In this document: in pieces, positions 7,908 to 17,454 of the stretch
Position numbering within the stretch: the first letter of the stretch is position 1
Layout of the letters: every line of letters begins with the position of its first letter
NCBI GenBank assembly: GCA_965267425.1
Contig: OZ253959.1
Location: 3,038,001 to 3,102,000 of the forward strand
Direction: 5' to 3'
From: G965267425 sp965267425
GTDB taxonomy: Bacteria > Bacteroidota > Bacteroidia > Flavobacteriales_E > Vicingaceae
Length of the DNA stretch: 64,000 bases
The notes under the pieces: model-generated
What the model was told of the DNA's origin: nothing
Seen by the model: the letters and a program-made list of their open reading frames with translations, nothing else
Database searches by the model: none
Program-made: the position numbers and the translations under genes

Positions 7908-8894
7908 CTAATAAGCCCATTTTACATAAACGGCACCCCAAGTAAACCCTCCTCCAAAAGCAGCCAATACCAGATTGTCTCCTTTCTTTAGTTGGTTTTC
8001 CCATTCCCACAAACATAGTGGTATGGTTCCATTAGTGGTGTTTCCATATTTTTGAATATTCAACATTACTTTTTCACTTCCTATGCCCATTCGTGAGGCA
8101 GTAGCATCTATGATTCGCTTGTTGGCCTGATGAGGCACTAGCCATGAAATATCTTCACTTTCAAGTTTATTTCGTTCCATAATTTCGACAGACGCATCCG
8201 CCATATTTGTCACGGCAAACTTAAAAACGTGCTTTCCTTCCTGGTAAACATAATGTTCTCGATTATCAACTGTTTCTCTAGATGCAGGTTTAACAGAACC
8301 TCCCGCTTTCTGATGTAAATGCACTCGACCAGAACCATCACTTTTCAATACACTATCCATGATACCAAATCCGTCTTCATTTGGCTCTAGTAATACTGCA
8401 CCACACCCATCACCGAAAATTATGCAAGTAGTTCTATCTGAGTAGTCTACGATGGAAGACATTTTATCTGAACCAACAATTACCACCTTATTGTATGCAC
8501 CTGACTCAACAAATTTTGCACCGGTCACAAGTGAATAAATAAACCCGGAACACGCTGCGTTTACATCATATCCAAAAGCGTTTTTTGCTCCGATTTTATC
8601 GCAAATAATATTGGCTGTGGCAGGAAATACCATATCTGGAGTAACCGTAGCACATATGAGTAAATCAATTTCTTCCGGAGAAATTCCCCTTTTTTCACAT
8701 AGCTGTGTAACTGCCTTTTCCGCCATATGTGATGTTCCAGCTCCTTCTTCTTTTAAAATCCTTCGTTCCTTGATTCCTGTCCGAGTAGTGATCCACTCGT
8801 CATTGGTATCAACCATGGTTGCCAATTCTTCATTGGTCAATACATAGTCAGGTACATATCCCTGGATAGCTGTAATGGCGGCCGTTCTCTTCAT
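7908..8894 (-). CDS. fabH: 3-oxoacyl-ACP synthase III
   Basis: FabH condenses acetyl- or branched acyl-CoA with malonyl-ACP to begin fatty acid chains. The catalytic triad is visible: Cys in NAACSGFIY, His in VPHQANKRI and Asn in YGNTTNGTIP. The 328-residue length and the closing GGGFTWGAVYVKW are typical. It begins 9 bp after plsX, the usual plsX-fabH order, and probably uses acyl-CoA primers suited to iso-branched lipids, as is common in Bacteroidota (inference). Confidence 0.95.
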   Translation of the reverse strand: MKRTAAITAIQGYVPDYVLTNEELATMVDTNDEWITTRTGIKERRILKEEGAGTSHMAEKAVTQLCEKRGISPEEIDLLICATVTPDMVFPATANIICDKIGAKNAFGYDVNAACSGFIYSLVTGAKFVESGAYNKVVIVGSDKMSSIVDYSDRTTCIIFGDGCGAVLLEPNEDGFGIMDSVLKSDGSGRVHLHQKAGGSVKPASRETVDNREHYVYQEGKHVFKFAVTNMADASVEIMERNKLESEDISWLVPHQANKRIIDATASRMGIGSEKVMLNIQKYGNTTNGTIPLCLWEWENQLKKGDNLVLAAFGGGFTWGAVYVKWAY

Positions 8895-8903
8895 TTTAAT
8901 CTA

Positions 8904-9842
8904 CTAGTTAAATGCATTTTGGATTTTTTCTGTGAGCCTGGCTTTAACGACATCTCTTGACAATAATAACATATTTTTTATTGCCTTAGGGCTTGAAATT
9001 CCATGTCCGATGATAACATTTGAATTTACCCCTAGAATCGGAGTACCCCCATAGTTTTCGTAATTCAACCTATCAAAATATTCATCCTGAATATTTCTTT
9101 TCTTAATCAATGAATAGAAAGCTTCTATTTCCTTTAGTACTACGTTTCCAGTAAAACCATCACAAACGATTACGTCTGCCTTTTCGTTAAACAAGTCCCG
9201 ACCTTCAACGTTCCCAATAAAATTGAATTCCGTTGTTCCTTTCATTAATTGATGGGCAGATTGAGTAACAAGATTTCCTTTTTCTTCTTCTTCTCCAATA
9301 TTCAATAATCCTACTTTGGGATTATTCATTCCATACACATGATTGGCCAGTAATGATCCAAGAATAGCAAATTGAAAAAGCACATCTGGTTTACAATCGG
9401 CATTGGTTCCTACATCTAAAAGTAGTCCCACTTCTCCGTTTTCTTTAGGAATGACTGTTGTTATTCCCGGTCGAATTACTCCTGGAATTGATCTAACGGT
9501 GTACATAGCCCCAACCAGCATGGCTCCCGTATTTCCAACACTGGCAAAAGCATCAATTTTCCCTTCTTTTAATAATCGGAACCCAACAGCAATACTGGAA
9601 TCAGTTTTTTTTGTGATGGCTTTGGTGGGTTGCTCACCCATCTCAATAACTTCTGATGCGTGGTGAATTGTGAAATCTGATGGATCGGACCCCTTTTCAG
9701 CAAGTTTTGATTTTATGACAGATTCGTCACCAATTAGGTGGATCCCACATTCTTCTGATACCGATTCAATGGCCAGAATTGCTCCTTTTATCGTTGAGTC
9801 AGGAGCATAGTCACCCCCCATAATATCCAAACCGATATTCAT
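8904..9842 (-). CDS. plsX: Phosphate acyltransferase PlsX
   Basis: PlsX makes acyl-phosphate from acyl-ACP for phospholipid synthesis at the membrane. The opening MNIGLDIMGGDYAP, the segment SVGNTGAMLVGA and the closing SPKAIKNML are family hallmarks, and 312 residues is close to normal. It sits between rpmF (56 bp upstream) and fabH (9 bp downstream), tying membrane lipid initiation to a ribosomal protein gene as in many bacteria. Confidence 0.95.
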   Translation of the reverse strand: MNIGLDIMGGDYAPDSTIKGAILAIESVSEECGIHLIGDESVIKSKLAEKGSDPSDFTIHHASEVIEMGEQPTKAITKKTDSSIAVGFRLLKEGKIDAFASVGNTGAMLVGAMYTVRSIPGVIRPGITTVIPKENGEVGLLLDVGTNADCKPDVLFQFAILGSLLANHVYGMNNPKVGLLNIGEEEEKGNLVTQSAHQLMKGTTEFNFIGNVEGRDLFNEKADVIVCDGFTGNVVLKEIEAFYSLIKKRNIQDEYFDRLNYENYGGTPILGVNSNVIIGHGISSPKAIKNMLLLSRDVVKARLTEKIQNAFN

Positions 9843-9898
9843 GTGGGAATAAAATTAATAAACCCTAGTAAAGAACAAAGGAAAATACTGATAACTAG

Positions 9899-10084
9899 TT
9901 AAACGGCTAGATCTTTCTCTATGACCGGTTTGCCTTTATAATATCCACATTCTTGACAAACCCTATGATATAGTACAGGAGCACCACAATTAGAGCAAGT
10001 AGAAATGGTTGGACTTACAGCTTTTACATGAGTTCTGCGCTTATCTCTCCTTGTTTTGGAGGTTTTTCTCTTTGGATGAGCCAT
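9899..10084 (-). CDS. rpmF: 50S ribosomal protein L32
   Basis: A 61-residue basic protein starting MAHPKRKTSKTRRDKRRTH, which is diagnostic for L32. A zinc ribbon is present as CSNCG and CQECG (two CxxC knuckles), so this is the zinc-binding C+ form. It begins 2 bp after the DUF177 gene and precedes plsX, the standard yceD-rpmF-plsX order. Confidence 0.97.
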   Translation of the reverse strand: MAHPKRKTSKTRRDKRRTHVKAVSPTISTCSNCGAPVLYHRVCQECGYYKGKPVIEKDLAV

Positions 10085-10086
10085 GG

Positions 10087-10620
10087 TTACTTCAAGTTTT
10101 TATTTTTAATTTCTTTCAATTTATCCCATCGTGGATCCAATTCTGAATCATCAGTATCAGATTGAATATCCATAATGTGACCAATTATATTTTTATCACA
10201 TTGATTGTTTTCATGCACAATTCTACCAGGAATGGACAAACTAATGAATTCATATATGTATTGACTTATATTGATTTCATGTGTTTGTTCATTCAGAATT
10301 AAAATTTCATCTGTCATTTCTTTAGTTTCCATTCCAAATTTGACAATCAACTTATGTGTTGAATCAATTGGAACATTCACTTCTTCTAGACATCTATCAC
10401 ATGGATGATGTATGACACCAGAAATTTCAAAATCAAATTCCATCAGATTGGACTTTTTATCAAGAATCACCTTGATATCAAAGCTTCCTAATGGAGCATC
10501 TTCAATGTTCAACTTTTCAAAAAACGTATCTCCTAATTGCCATTCAAACTCATGAATTCCTAACGCCAATCCATGAAAGGCGATTACAAACTCATCATTT
10601 GTTCTTTTCATATTGGGCAA
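10087..10620 (-). CDS. yceD: DUF177 (YceD-like) protein
   Basis: A 177-residue DUF177 protein. The family is paired with rpmF across bacteria and is linked in plants and E. coli to 23S rRNA accumulation or processing. Visible here are the CxxC in HPCDRCLEEVNVPID and an acidic C-terminal part with DPRWDKLKEI, both typical. It is the first gene of the lipid operon, with its own promoter at 10632-10660 and a 2 bp gap to rpmF. The molecular role is known only in outline. Confidence 0.88.
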   Translation of the reverse strand: MPNMKRTNDEFVIAFHGLALGIHEFEWQLGDTFFEKLNIEDAPLGSFDIKVILDKKSNLMEFDFEISGVIHHPCDRCLEEVNVPIDSTHKLIVKFGMETKEMTDEILILNEQTHEINISQYIYEFISLSIPGRIVHENNQCDKNIIGHIMDIQSDTDDSELDPRWDKLKEIKNKNLK

Positions 10621-10631
10621 TAAAAAGCGTG

Positions 10632-10660
10632 CAAATTTAGTGAATTCTTTTGTTTATCAA
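10632..10660 (-). promoter_or_regulatory. Promoter of the yceD-rpmF-plsX-fabH-accBC operon
   Basis: On the minus strand a TTG (-33 element, 10660-10658) is followed after 18 bases by TAAATTTG (10639-10632), an exact -7 box. The box ends 11 bases before the yceD ATG. The 67 bp gap after pdxA also suggests a new transcription start here. Confidence 0.6.
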
Positions 10661-10687
10661 TGAATAAACAAGAATTATGAACATTTT

Positions 10688-11698
10688 TCAGCTAACCAAA
10701 AGGGAATTTCTTCGATGAACGATTTCTCCAGCGAGAAAAAGTGCTTGTCGAAAAGAGTTTTCCGAGGCTTTATTTTGGCCCGCAATATCGTAAGCTGTGC
10801 CGTGATCAGGTGAAGTTCTGACAAAAGATAATCCAGCAGTATAATTAACTCCTTCATCGAAAGACAGCATCTTAAAAGGAGCCAAAGCTTGATCGTGATA
10901 CATAGCTACGACACCATCAAATTTATGGTGAGTTGAAGCCCCAAAAAACCCGTCGGTTGGGTACGGTCCAAAAGCCAAAATTTCTTTCGTTTTTGCCTGT
11001 TTAATGGCTGGAATGATAAAACGTTTTTCTTCATCTCCCAATAAGCCGTTTTCACCGGCATGAGGATTTAAACCAAGGACTGCAATTTTTGGTTTCGAAA
11101 TACCAAAATCATTCATCAAGGTTTTATGAAAATCGGTTATGGTTTCTAGGATGCGTTCTTCGGACAGCTGCCCTGCCACATCATTTAAAGGAAGATGGCC
11201 TGTAACAGGAGTAATTCTTAAGACCTCACTGCAAAGCACCATTTGGGGAGTTTGTTCAGCTCTATGTCCAAAATACTCGGTATGACCTGGAAATTCAAAT
11301 CCAGCCTTGGATAGAAGGTTCTTATTGATTGGAGCAGTCACCATTGAATCAATCTTTCCTTCCACAATCATATCCGTTGCCAGTTCAATAGAATTCCTTG
11401 TGTGCTCAGCATATTTTTCATTTAGTTCGCCAGAATTGATGGTTACCTTATCTTTCCAACAATTGTATACATTGGTTACTTTTCGATTTACTTTGGAAAT
11501 TCCATCCCAAACGTTCAATTTAAAATCACTGATTTTCAGAGTTTTACGATATTCTTTGAGCATCCCTTCATTGGCAAATATGACGGGGGTAACGAAATCC
11601 AAAATTCGTCTATCCTCCAAGGTTTTAAGAACAATCTCCGGGCCAATGCCATTTAAATCTCCTATTGTGATACCAACAATTGGTTTAAATTTTTCCAT
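10688..11698 (-). CDS. pdxA: 4-hydroxythreonine-4-phosphate dehydrogenase
   Basis: PdxA oxidises 4-phosphohydroxythreonine in the DXP-dependent vitamin B6 pathway. The motifs ITIGDLNGIGPEIVLK, FPGHTEYFG and MYHDQALAPFKML (metal-binding histidines) and GLNPHAGENG are all family features. The length of 336 residues is usual. It lies upstream of the yceD operon on the same strand but separated by a promoter-bearing gap, so it may be a separate unit. No pdxJ is in the window. Confidence 0.95.
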   Translation of the reverse strand: MEKFKPIVGITIGDLNGIGPEIVLKTLEDRRILDFVTPVIFANEGMLKEYRKTLKISDFKLNVWDGISKVNRKVTNVYNCWKDKVTINSGELNEKYAEHTRNSIELATDMIVEGKIDSMVTAPINKNLLSKAGFEFPGHTEYFGHRAEQTPQMVLCSEVLRITPVTGHLPLNDVAGQLSEERILETITDFHKTLMNDFGISKPKIAVLGLNPHAGENGLLGDEEKRFIIPAIKQAKTKEILAFGPYPTDGFFGASTHHKFDGVVAMYHDQALAPFKMLSFDEGVNYTAGLSFVRTSPDHGTAYDIAGQNKASENSFRQALFLAGEIVHRRNSLLVS

Positions 11699-11833
11699 AC
11701 TGGCCGCGAAATATTGATTTAATCACCCTTTCAGACAAAATAAATTGATTATTTATTCGTAATTTAGAATATCAAAATTAGCATTTTTGGTTTTAAAAAA
11801 CCGTCATATAATTTTAGGTTTAAAGAGATTCCG

Positions 11834-14530
11834 ATGGCAAATCACTTATTTCGAATAATCTTATTTTGTTGCCTATCTCTACCTTTTCTTGTTCAAGCTA
11901 CTCATAACCGTGCCGGTGAAATAACTTACAGTCATGTATCCGGAAATAAGTATCGGTTTACAGTTACGACGTATACTGAAATTGGTGGAAACCAAGCTGA
12001 TCGTCCGTTTATTCCAATCAACTGGGGCGATAATACAGGTAATGATTCCATTCAACGAACCAATAGGACGAAAATTTCTGATATCATTCAGAAGAACACG
12101 TATACACAGACGCATACTTTTCCTGGACCTGGCAGGTATGTTGTCAGTATGTTGGATCCAAACAGAAATGCAGATATTGAAAATATTGAAAACTCCGTTA
12201 ATATTCCATTTTATATTGAATCCGTATTAATTATTGACCCATTAACCGGAGGAACAAATAATTCTGTTCAGTTGCTTAATCCACCAATCGATAATGCCTG
12301 TGGAGGTATTCCTTTCACACACAATCCAACGGCATGGGATCCAGATGGAGATAGTCTTGTTTTTTCTCTTGCTCCTTGTAAAGGTTCTGGTGGTATTGTA
12401 TTACCGAGCTTTTCTTGGCCTCCGGCAGTCAATCAATTAACCATAGACCCTTTTACCGGAACCATGTTATGGGATTACCCGCCGGCAAAAATAGCCGAGT
12501 ACAATATTGCCATTTTAATTGAAGAATATAGAAATGGAGAGATCATCGGTTCCGTTTTAAGGGATATGCAAATAACCGTATTCAATCCTTGTTCTCATTT
12601 GCCTCCAACCATTTCGGACATAGAGAATCAATGTGTCGATGCGGAAGAAGTATTGGACTTTGAAATAATAGCTTCAGATACAATTGATGGCAATAATCCA
12701 AACGATGGAGATCGAGTAGATTTGACTGCATTTGGTGGGCCGTTTGTGGTGAACGATCCCGCTTCTTTTACCACAACAGGTTCATTGACAGTTACGGGTA
12801 GGTTCTTCTGGAGTACAACCTGTGCGCACATTCGCAAGAGACCATATCAAGTTGTCTTTAAAGCTTTAGATAATGGAATTCCTTCTTTGTCTTCGTATAA
12901 AACATTGGAAATTGAAGTAGTTGCCAAGGCACCTGAAAATATTGCACTGGAGGTAGTAAATAACAATCTGGAAGTATCTTGGGATAAGTCGATTTGTACG
13001 AATGCTCTTGGTTACCAAATTTACAGAAGATTAGGAAGTCAGGATTTCGATCCCGATCCTTGTCAAACCGGTGTACCTCCTGAGTTGGGTTATGAACTTA
13101 TCCATGTAGACAGTTCCATTGAAACTACCAGTTATATTGATGATAATTCTGGCCTGGGATTAATACCTGGAGAGGAATATTGTTATCGGGTTATCTCATT
13201 TTTTGAAGATGGTTCGGAAAGTTATACTTCGGAGGAAGTATGTTATCGGTTGCGGAAAGAAAGCCCAATTATTACAAATGTGAGTGTCCGGGAAACAGAC
13301 TCAGAAAATGGAAGCATCTTTATTGGTTGGTCGAAACCCACAGAACATGATTCAATAAAATACCCAGGTCCATACAGATATTTGATATTGAGATCTTTGG
13401 GAACCGTTTTTGACCAATTTGTACCCATAGATTCTACACCAACTGAAAATGACACCACTTATATTGATTCGTTTCTTAACACATTGGACAAGGAATATGC
13501 GTATAAAATTGAAATGTATGATTTAAGTGATGATCGAGAATTAATGGGTTTTTCAGTGGTGGCCACTTCGACCTATCTTAAATCCAATCCAAAAGACAAC
13601 CGTTTAATACTTTATTGGAATGAAAATACCCCTTGGAGAAATCAAGAATATGTGGTGTATAAACGAAATCCAGTAACAGATGAGTTTGATTCATTGGGAA
13701 CTACCTCCAACCAATATTTTACAGATTCCAATTTGACCAACGGTAGAGAGTATTGTTATCGCCTTGTTTGTTTTGGTGAGTATTCCGTTTCAGGCATTCA
13801 AAAACCTTTGATAAATTGGTCGCAAATTCATTGCAATGTTCCGATTGATTTACAGCCGCCTTGCCCTCCTGAATTGACCATTGATAAATTAAATTGCCAG
13901 GAAATTATTCAGCAAACTGAACAATCCGACGATATAATTCAACCTTGTGGCTCAGAATTCAAACTAGATGAAATTCGATTAAGTTGGACCAACCCTAATC
14001 TGGTTTGTGATACCACTGATGATGTACTCTATTACAATATTTATCGAACAGAGTTGAAATCACACCCTTTTGAAAAGGTCGTTTCCAATATTGATCAAGC
14101 CATTACCGAATATTATTATCAAAATGAAAATTCTGTTGCTGGATGCTACTATGTTTCGGCAGTTGATTCGTTTGGAAATGAAAGTGCTTTTGTTGATTCC
14201 GTATGTGTTGATAATTGCGATTTATACAGATTGCCAAATGTATTTACACCCAACAATGATGGAATGAATGACTTTTTTGCACCATTTCCGTTTTGCTTTG
14301 TGGAGTCTGTTGACCTAAAAGTATTTGATCGTTGGGGAGTATTGATGTATGAGACCACGGATCCGCAAATTTTATGGGATGGCACCAATTCGCAAAACAA
14401 AGAACCTGCCGCAGAGGGAACATATTTCTATACTTGCAAGGTAAATCAGATAACCATCGATGGTATTCGTGAGAAATCCCTAAATGGTTTTGTACATTTG
14501 CTCAGATCCAACGAAAACCCCAGTAACTAA
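11834..14530 (+). CDS. T9SS type B cargo, gliding-motility-associated C-terminal domain protein
   Basis: A secreted 898-residue protein. A signal peptide (about residues 1-22) is followed by THNRAGEITY and a PKD/cadherin-like module with TIDPFTGTM. Then come repeated fibronectin type III-like strands (SWDKSICTNALGYQIYRR, GEEYCYRVISF, GREYCYRLVCF). The C-terminus has the type B sorting domain: LPNVFTPNNDGMNDFF, LKVFDRWG, WDGTN and GTYFYTCKV. The type IX system recognises this domain, exports the protein and anchors or releases it at the surface. Its function is probably adhesive or structural. It shares its N-terminal module and sorting domain with the two proteins at 16169-21758. It is 3 bp before ribE, though a functional link is unlikely. 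Confidence 0.9.
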   Translation: MANHLFRIILFCCLSLPFLVQATHNRAGEITYSHVSGNKYRFTVTTYTEIGGNQADRPFIPINWGDNTGNDSIQRTNRTKISDIIQKNTYTQTHTFPGPGRYVVSMLDPNRNADIENIENSVNIPFYIESVLIIDPLTGGTNNSVQLLNPPIDNACGGIPFTHNPTAWDPDGDSLVFSLAPCKGSGGIVLPSFSWPPAVNQLTIDPFTGTMLWDYPPAKIAEYNIAILIEEYRNGEIIGSVLRDMQITVFNPCSHLPPTISDIENQCVDAEEVLDFEIIASDTIDGNNPNDGDRVDLTAFGGPFVVNDPASFTTTGSLTVTGRFFWSTTCAHIRKRPYQVVFKALDNGIPSLSSYKTLEIEVVAKAPENIALEVVNNNLEVSWDKSICTNALGYQIYRRLGSQDFDPDPCQTGVPPELGYELIHVDSSIETTSYIDDNSGLGLIPGEEYCYRVISFFEDGSESYTSEEVCYRLRKESPIITNVSVRETDSENGSIFIGWSKPTEHDSIKYPGPYRYLILRSLGTVFDQFVPIDSTPTENDTTYIDSFLNTLDKEYAYKIEMYDLSDDRELMGFSVVATSTYLKSNPKDNRLILYWNENTPWRNQEYVVYKRNPVTDEFDSLGTTSNQYFTDSNLTNGREYCYRLVCFGEYSVSGIQKPLINWSQIHCNVPIDLQPPCPPELTIDKLNCQEIIQQTEQSDDIIQPCGSEFKLDEIRLSWTNPNLVCDTTDDVLYYNIYRTELKSHPFEKVVSNIDQAITEYYYQNENSVAGCYYVSAVDSFGNESAFVDSVCVDNCDLYRLPNVFTPNNDGMNDFFAPFPFCFVESVDLKVFDRWGVLMYETTDPQILWDGTNSQNKEPAAEGTYFYTCKVNQITIDGIREKSLNGFVHLLRSNENPSN

Positions 14531-14533
14531 TCC

Positions 14534-15118
14534 ATGTTTACAGGTATAATTGAAGCCTTGGGAGAAGTGAAGAACATTTCTTCTTATGGCTCAGGAATGA
14601 AAATAGACTTTTCTTGCCCATTCCTGGAAGAGTTAAAAATAGATCAAAGCATTGCGCACAACGGAGTGTGTCTCACAGTTTCTGAAATTAACGGAAGTAT
14701 TTATTCTGTTATAGCCATTGAAGAAACACTCAAAAGATCAAATCTAGGTCAATTAAAACCTGGAGACTTTGTTAATCTCGAAAGATGCGTGAAGCTTGGA
14801 GATAGAATGGATGGTCATTTGGTACAAGGTCATGTAGACACCACGGCTGTTTGCGAAAATATTGAACCGAAAGATGGAAGTTGGATAATAACGTTTTCAC
14901 ATCCGGAATCCGACAATTTTCTGACTGTTGAAAAAGGCTCAATTGCTGTAAATGGAATAAGTCTTACCGTTTTTGACGTGAGCGCAAAATCCTTCAGTGT
15001 AGCTATTATTCCCTACACATATGAAAACACAAATTTGGGGCAATTAAAATCTGGAGATGCTGTTAATATCGAATTTGATATTACTGGAAAATACGTAAAG
15101 AGAATTATGAATCAATGA
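14534..15118 (+). CDS. ribE: Riboflavin synthase, alpha chain
   Basis: This dismutates two 6,7-dimethyl-8-ribityllumazines to riboflavin. It has the two internally repeated lumazine-binding domains: MFTGIIEALGEV opens the first, and GHLVQGHVDTTA opens the second near residue 95. Both contain the NGVCLTV/NGISLTV strand. No FMN riboswitch precedes it; it starts 3 bp after the T9SS gene. Its end overlaps the end of metF by 14 bp. Confidence 0.95.
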   Translation: MFTGIIEALGEVKNISSYGSGMKIDFSCPFLEELKIDQSIAHNGVCLTVSEINGSIYSVIAIEETLKRSNLGQLKPGDFVNLERCVKLGDRMDGHLVQGHVDTTAVCENIEPKDGSWIITFSHPESDNFLTVEKGSIAVNGISLTVFDVSAKSFSVAIIPYTYENTNLGQLKSGDAVNIEFDITGKYVKRIMNQ

Positions 15119-16067
15119 AAATTTCATTGGCCACCTCGCAAAGTGCAGTTGATTTACCCATGGTGAAATAATGGATGCAAGGAACACCAAATTCAATTAA
15201 TTCCTTTGATTGTTTAATTGCCCAATTGATTCCAACTTGTCTAACTTCCTCTTTGGCCTTACACTCCTCTATTTTTTGAACCAATTCAATAGGCAAGTCG
15301 ATGTGAAAGAACTTTGACAAGCTCACCATTTGTTTTTCAGACGTAAGCACTTTTAGTCCAGGTATGATGGGTACTTCAATCCCGATGCTTCTGCAATCTT
15401 CAACAAATTTGAAATAATGATTGTTGTCATAGAACATTTGAGTAACAATATATTCAGCTCCAGCATCAACTTTAGCTTTCAAGTGCCTCAAATCAACCTT
15501 CATATTAGGTGATTCAAAATGTTTTTCAGGGTATCCTGCCACTCCAATGCAGAAGTTTGTAGGGGCAGAATTGTTACTCTCATCGTGTAAATACTTTCCT
15601 TTATTTAATTCTACGATTTGATTGACCAACTCAATGGCATAATTATGACCTCCCTCTTCTGGAGTAAAATTGGTTTCTGTCTTGATTGGATCACCTCTCA
15701 AAGCCAAAATGTTGTTAATCCCTAAAAAATTTAAATCAATAAGAGCGTTTTCCGTTTCTTCCCGGTTAAACCCCCCACAAATTAGGTGTGGGATTGCTTC
15801 AACATTGTATTTGTTCTTTATGGCTGCACAAATTCCAACAGTTCCTGGTCGTTTTCGAATGGTAACTTTTTCTAGGTATCCCTTCTCACGTTTTTTGTAA
15901 ATGAATTCTTCACGGTGATAAGTAACATTAATAAATGCTGGATCAAATTTCATCAGGGGATCGATACTTTCGTAGATGGATTCTACTCCTTTTCCTTTTA
16001 GAGGAGGTAATATTTCAAAGGAAAAAAGTGTCTTTTTTCGTTTAGAAAGAATGTCTGTTAATTTCAT
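15105..16067 (-). CDS. metF: Methylenetetrahydrofolate reductase
   Basis: A flavin TIM-barrel enzyme reducing 5,10-methylene-THF to 5-methyl-THF for methionine synthesis. Visible signatures are FSFEILPPLKGKG (catalytic Glu), the ALRGDP motif, TQMFYDNNHYFKF and PIIPGLKVL. The length of 320 residues is normal. An exact promoter box (TACATTTG) lies 16 bases before the ATG. The gene is convergent with ribE and overlaps it by 14 bp. No S-box or other riboswitch is visible upstream. Confidence 0.95.
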   Translation of the reverse strand: MKLTDILSKRKKTLFSFEILPPLKGKGVESIYESIDPLMKFDPAFINVTYHREEFIYKKREKGYLEKVTIRKRPGTVGICAAIKNKYNVEAIPHLICGGFNREETENALIDLNFLGINNILALRGDPIKTETNFTPEEGGHNYAIELVNQIVELNKGKYLHDESNNSAPTNFCIGVAGYPEKHFESPNMKVDLRHLKAKVDAGAEYIVTQMFYDNNHYFKFVEDCRSIGIEVPIIPGLKVLTSEKQMVSLSKFFHIDLPIELVQKIEECKAKEEVRQVGINWAIKQSKELIEFGVPCIHYFTMGKSTALCEVANEIFIDS

Positions 16068-16083
16068 TCCGCGAATTTTGGGC

Positions 16084-16091
16084 CAAATGTA
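16084..16091 (-). promoter_or_regulatory. Promoter -7 box for metF
   Basis: TACATTTG on the minus strand, exact TAnnTTTG, ending 16 bases before the metF ATG. Confidence 0.5.
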
Positions 16092-16111
16092 TTAATAAGT
16101 ACGAATAAAGG

Positions 16112-16146
16112 AAATAAAAAACCCCGTTCTGCGAAAGAACGGGGTT
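16112..16146 (-). terminator. Rho-independent terminator of the T9SS gene ending at 16169
   Basis: Arms ACCCCGTTCT (16121-16130) and AGAACGGGGT (16136-16145) form a ten-pair stem with a five-base loop. On the minus strand it runs into TTTTTTATTTC, about 23 bases after the gene's stop. Confidence 0.88.
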
Positions 16147-16168
16147 CCGTATTTATATCAAACGGTTG

Positions 16169-17454
16169 TTATCTCAATAAAGTAATCATTCCTTTGTGAA
16201 CCGTTTTGTCTGGGTCTTTCACTTCCACAATGAACATATAGGTTCCATCTGGATTATCATCTCCATCCCAATCATTGCGGTAATCATCATCTTCATACAC
16301 CAACTTACCCCAACGGTCATACACCTGTAGTCGACTACCTGGGAATAAATCCAAGCCTCGTACCACAAAGTAATCATTCATGCCATCTTTGTTCGGTGTA
16401 AACACATTGGGTGGAAATACCTTGTCTGGACATTGATCAGACTCGCGGTAATCTGTATATCCACATGCATCCGTTGTGACAGCTCTCACCATTATGTGTT
16501 GCTGTTGTACAATATTGGTGATCTCATGTGATTGTGAACCACTTGAACGGTCCCAAGTAATGCCACCATCCAAACTCACCTCATAATAACGAGCATTCCA
16601 TACTGGCTCCCAGGTAAATCTCGCCAAGTTCTCTCCAAAGATTGAACATGCTATACCAAAACTTCCCTGACGTTCTTCCAATACTATCCTAGCCGTATCT
16701 GTGCCCCAACATCCCAACGTATCTTCTACACGTACCGAATACTTCGCTGAATCACTTACCGTCAACTTATCGCCTTGCTCTTCCCACAAGATAATATCTT
16801 CTTCAAACCACTTGTATCTGAATGGTGCGTAATACTGACGCATGCCTTCATTCCAAACCTCCAAGTCTACCACATCTGAATCCGTTGAACACAATGCATA
16901 AGTATCCTTATCCAATCTTACATACAATGGATCTTGTGGTGGCATACTGTCTCTATTATAAAATATCGTCTCACTGTACTCACAGCCTGTGGCTCCTACA
17001 TATGCTGGATTAGCAACATAGCGCAAGCGATAAATCGTATTCTGTGACAATACACTCGAATCCAACGTGTCTCCGATATGAACCACACCAACTCCTGGAA
17101 TGCTCCACTCATAATATCCCGGCTGATTCGGAGCATCAGGTCCTGAACCTATTGGAGGTGCTATCAAAAACGGTGGCATACCAATGGGCTCATCGTACTC
17201 ATCACAATAAATCGGTGGTTCAAACTTAAAGTAAGGCTTCTCTGGGAAAAAGATCTCTACCTCATCACTTCCTGGACATCCATACTCACCAACTACATTG
17301 ATTTTATACGTTCCTGCCAAGTCACCCCAGGTAGAATCCGCCTCTCTTCCCTCCTGTATCGTATCCAATACACCACTGCCATCATCCAATGTCCACCAGT
17401 AGTATACCGCATCTGGACTCACTGCCTTCAACGCTGGAAATGGATTCGTGTCTG
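16169..17454. repeat. Near-identical direct repeat, copy 1
   Basis: This 1,286 bp block matches 19059-20344 with only two mismatches (17293/20183 and 17330/20220). One gives Val to Ile; the other is silent. The block begins exactly at the stop codons and ends inside the reading frames, where similarity drops abruptly. Confidence 0.95.

Noticed and set aside
14500..14534. FMN riboswitch before ribE
   Set aside because: Only 3 bp separate the T9SS gene stop and ribE, and no RFN element is visible.
16822..17229. Plus-strand frames of 63 and 61 codons, repeated exactly at 19712-20119
   Set aside because: Their perfect duplication only reflects the near-identical repeat block of the T9SS genes on the other strand; they are not independent genes.
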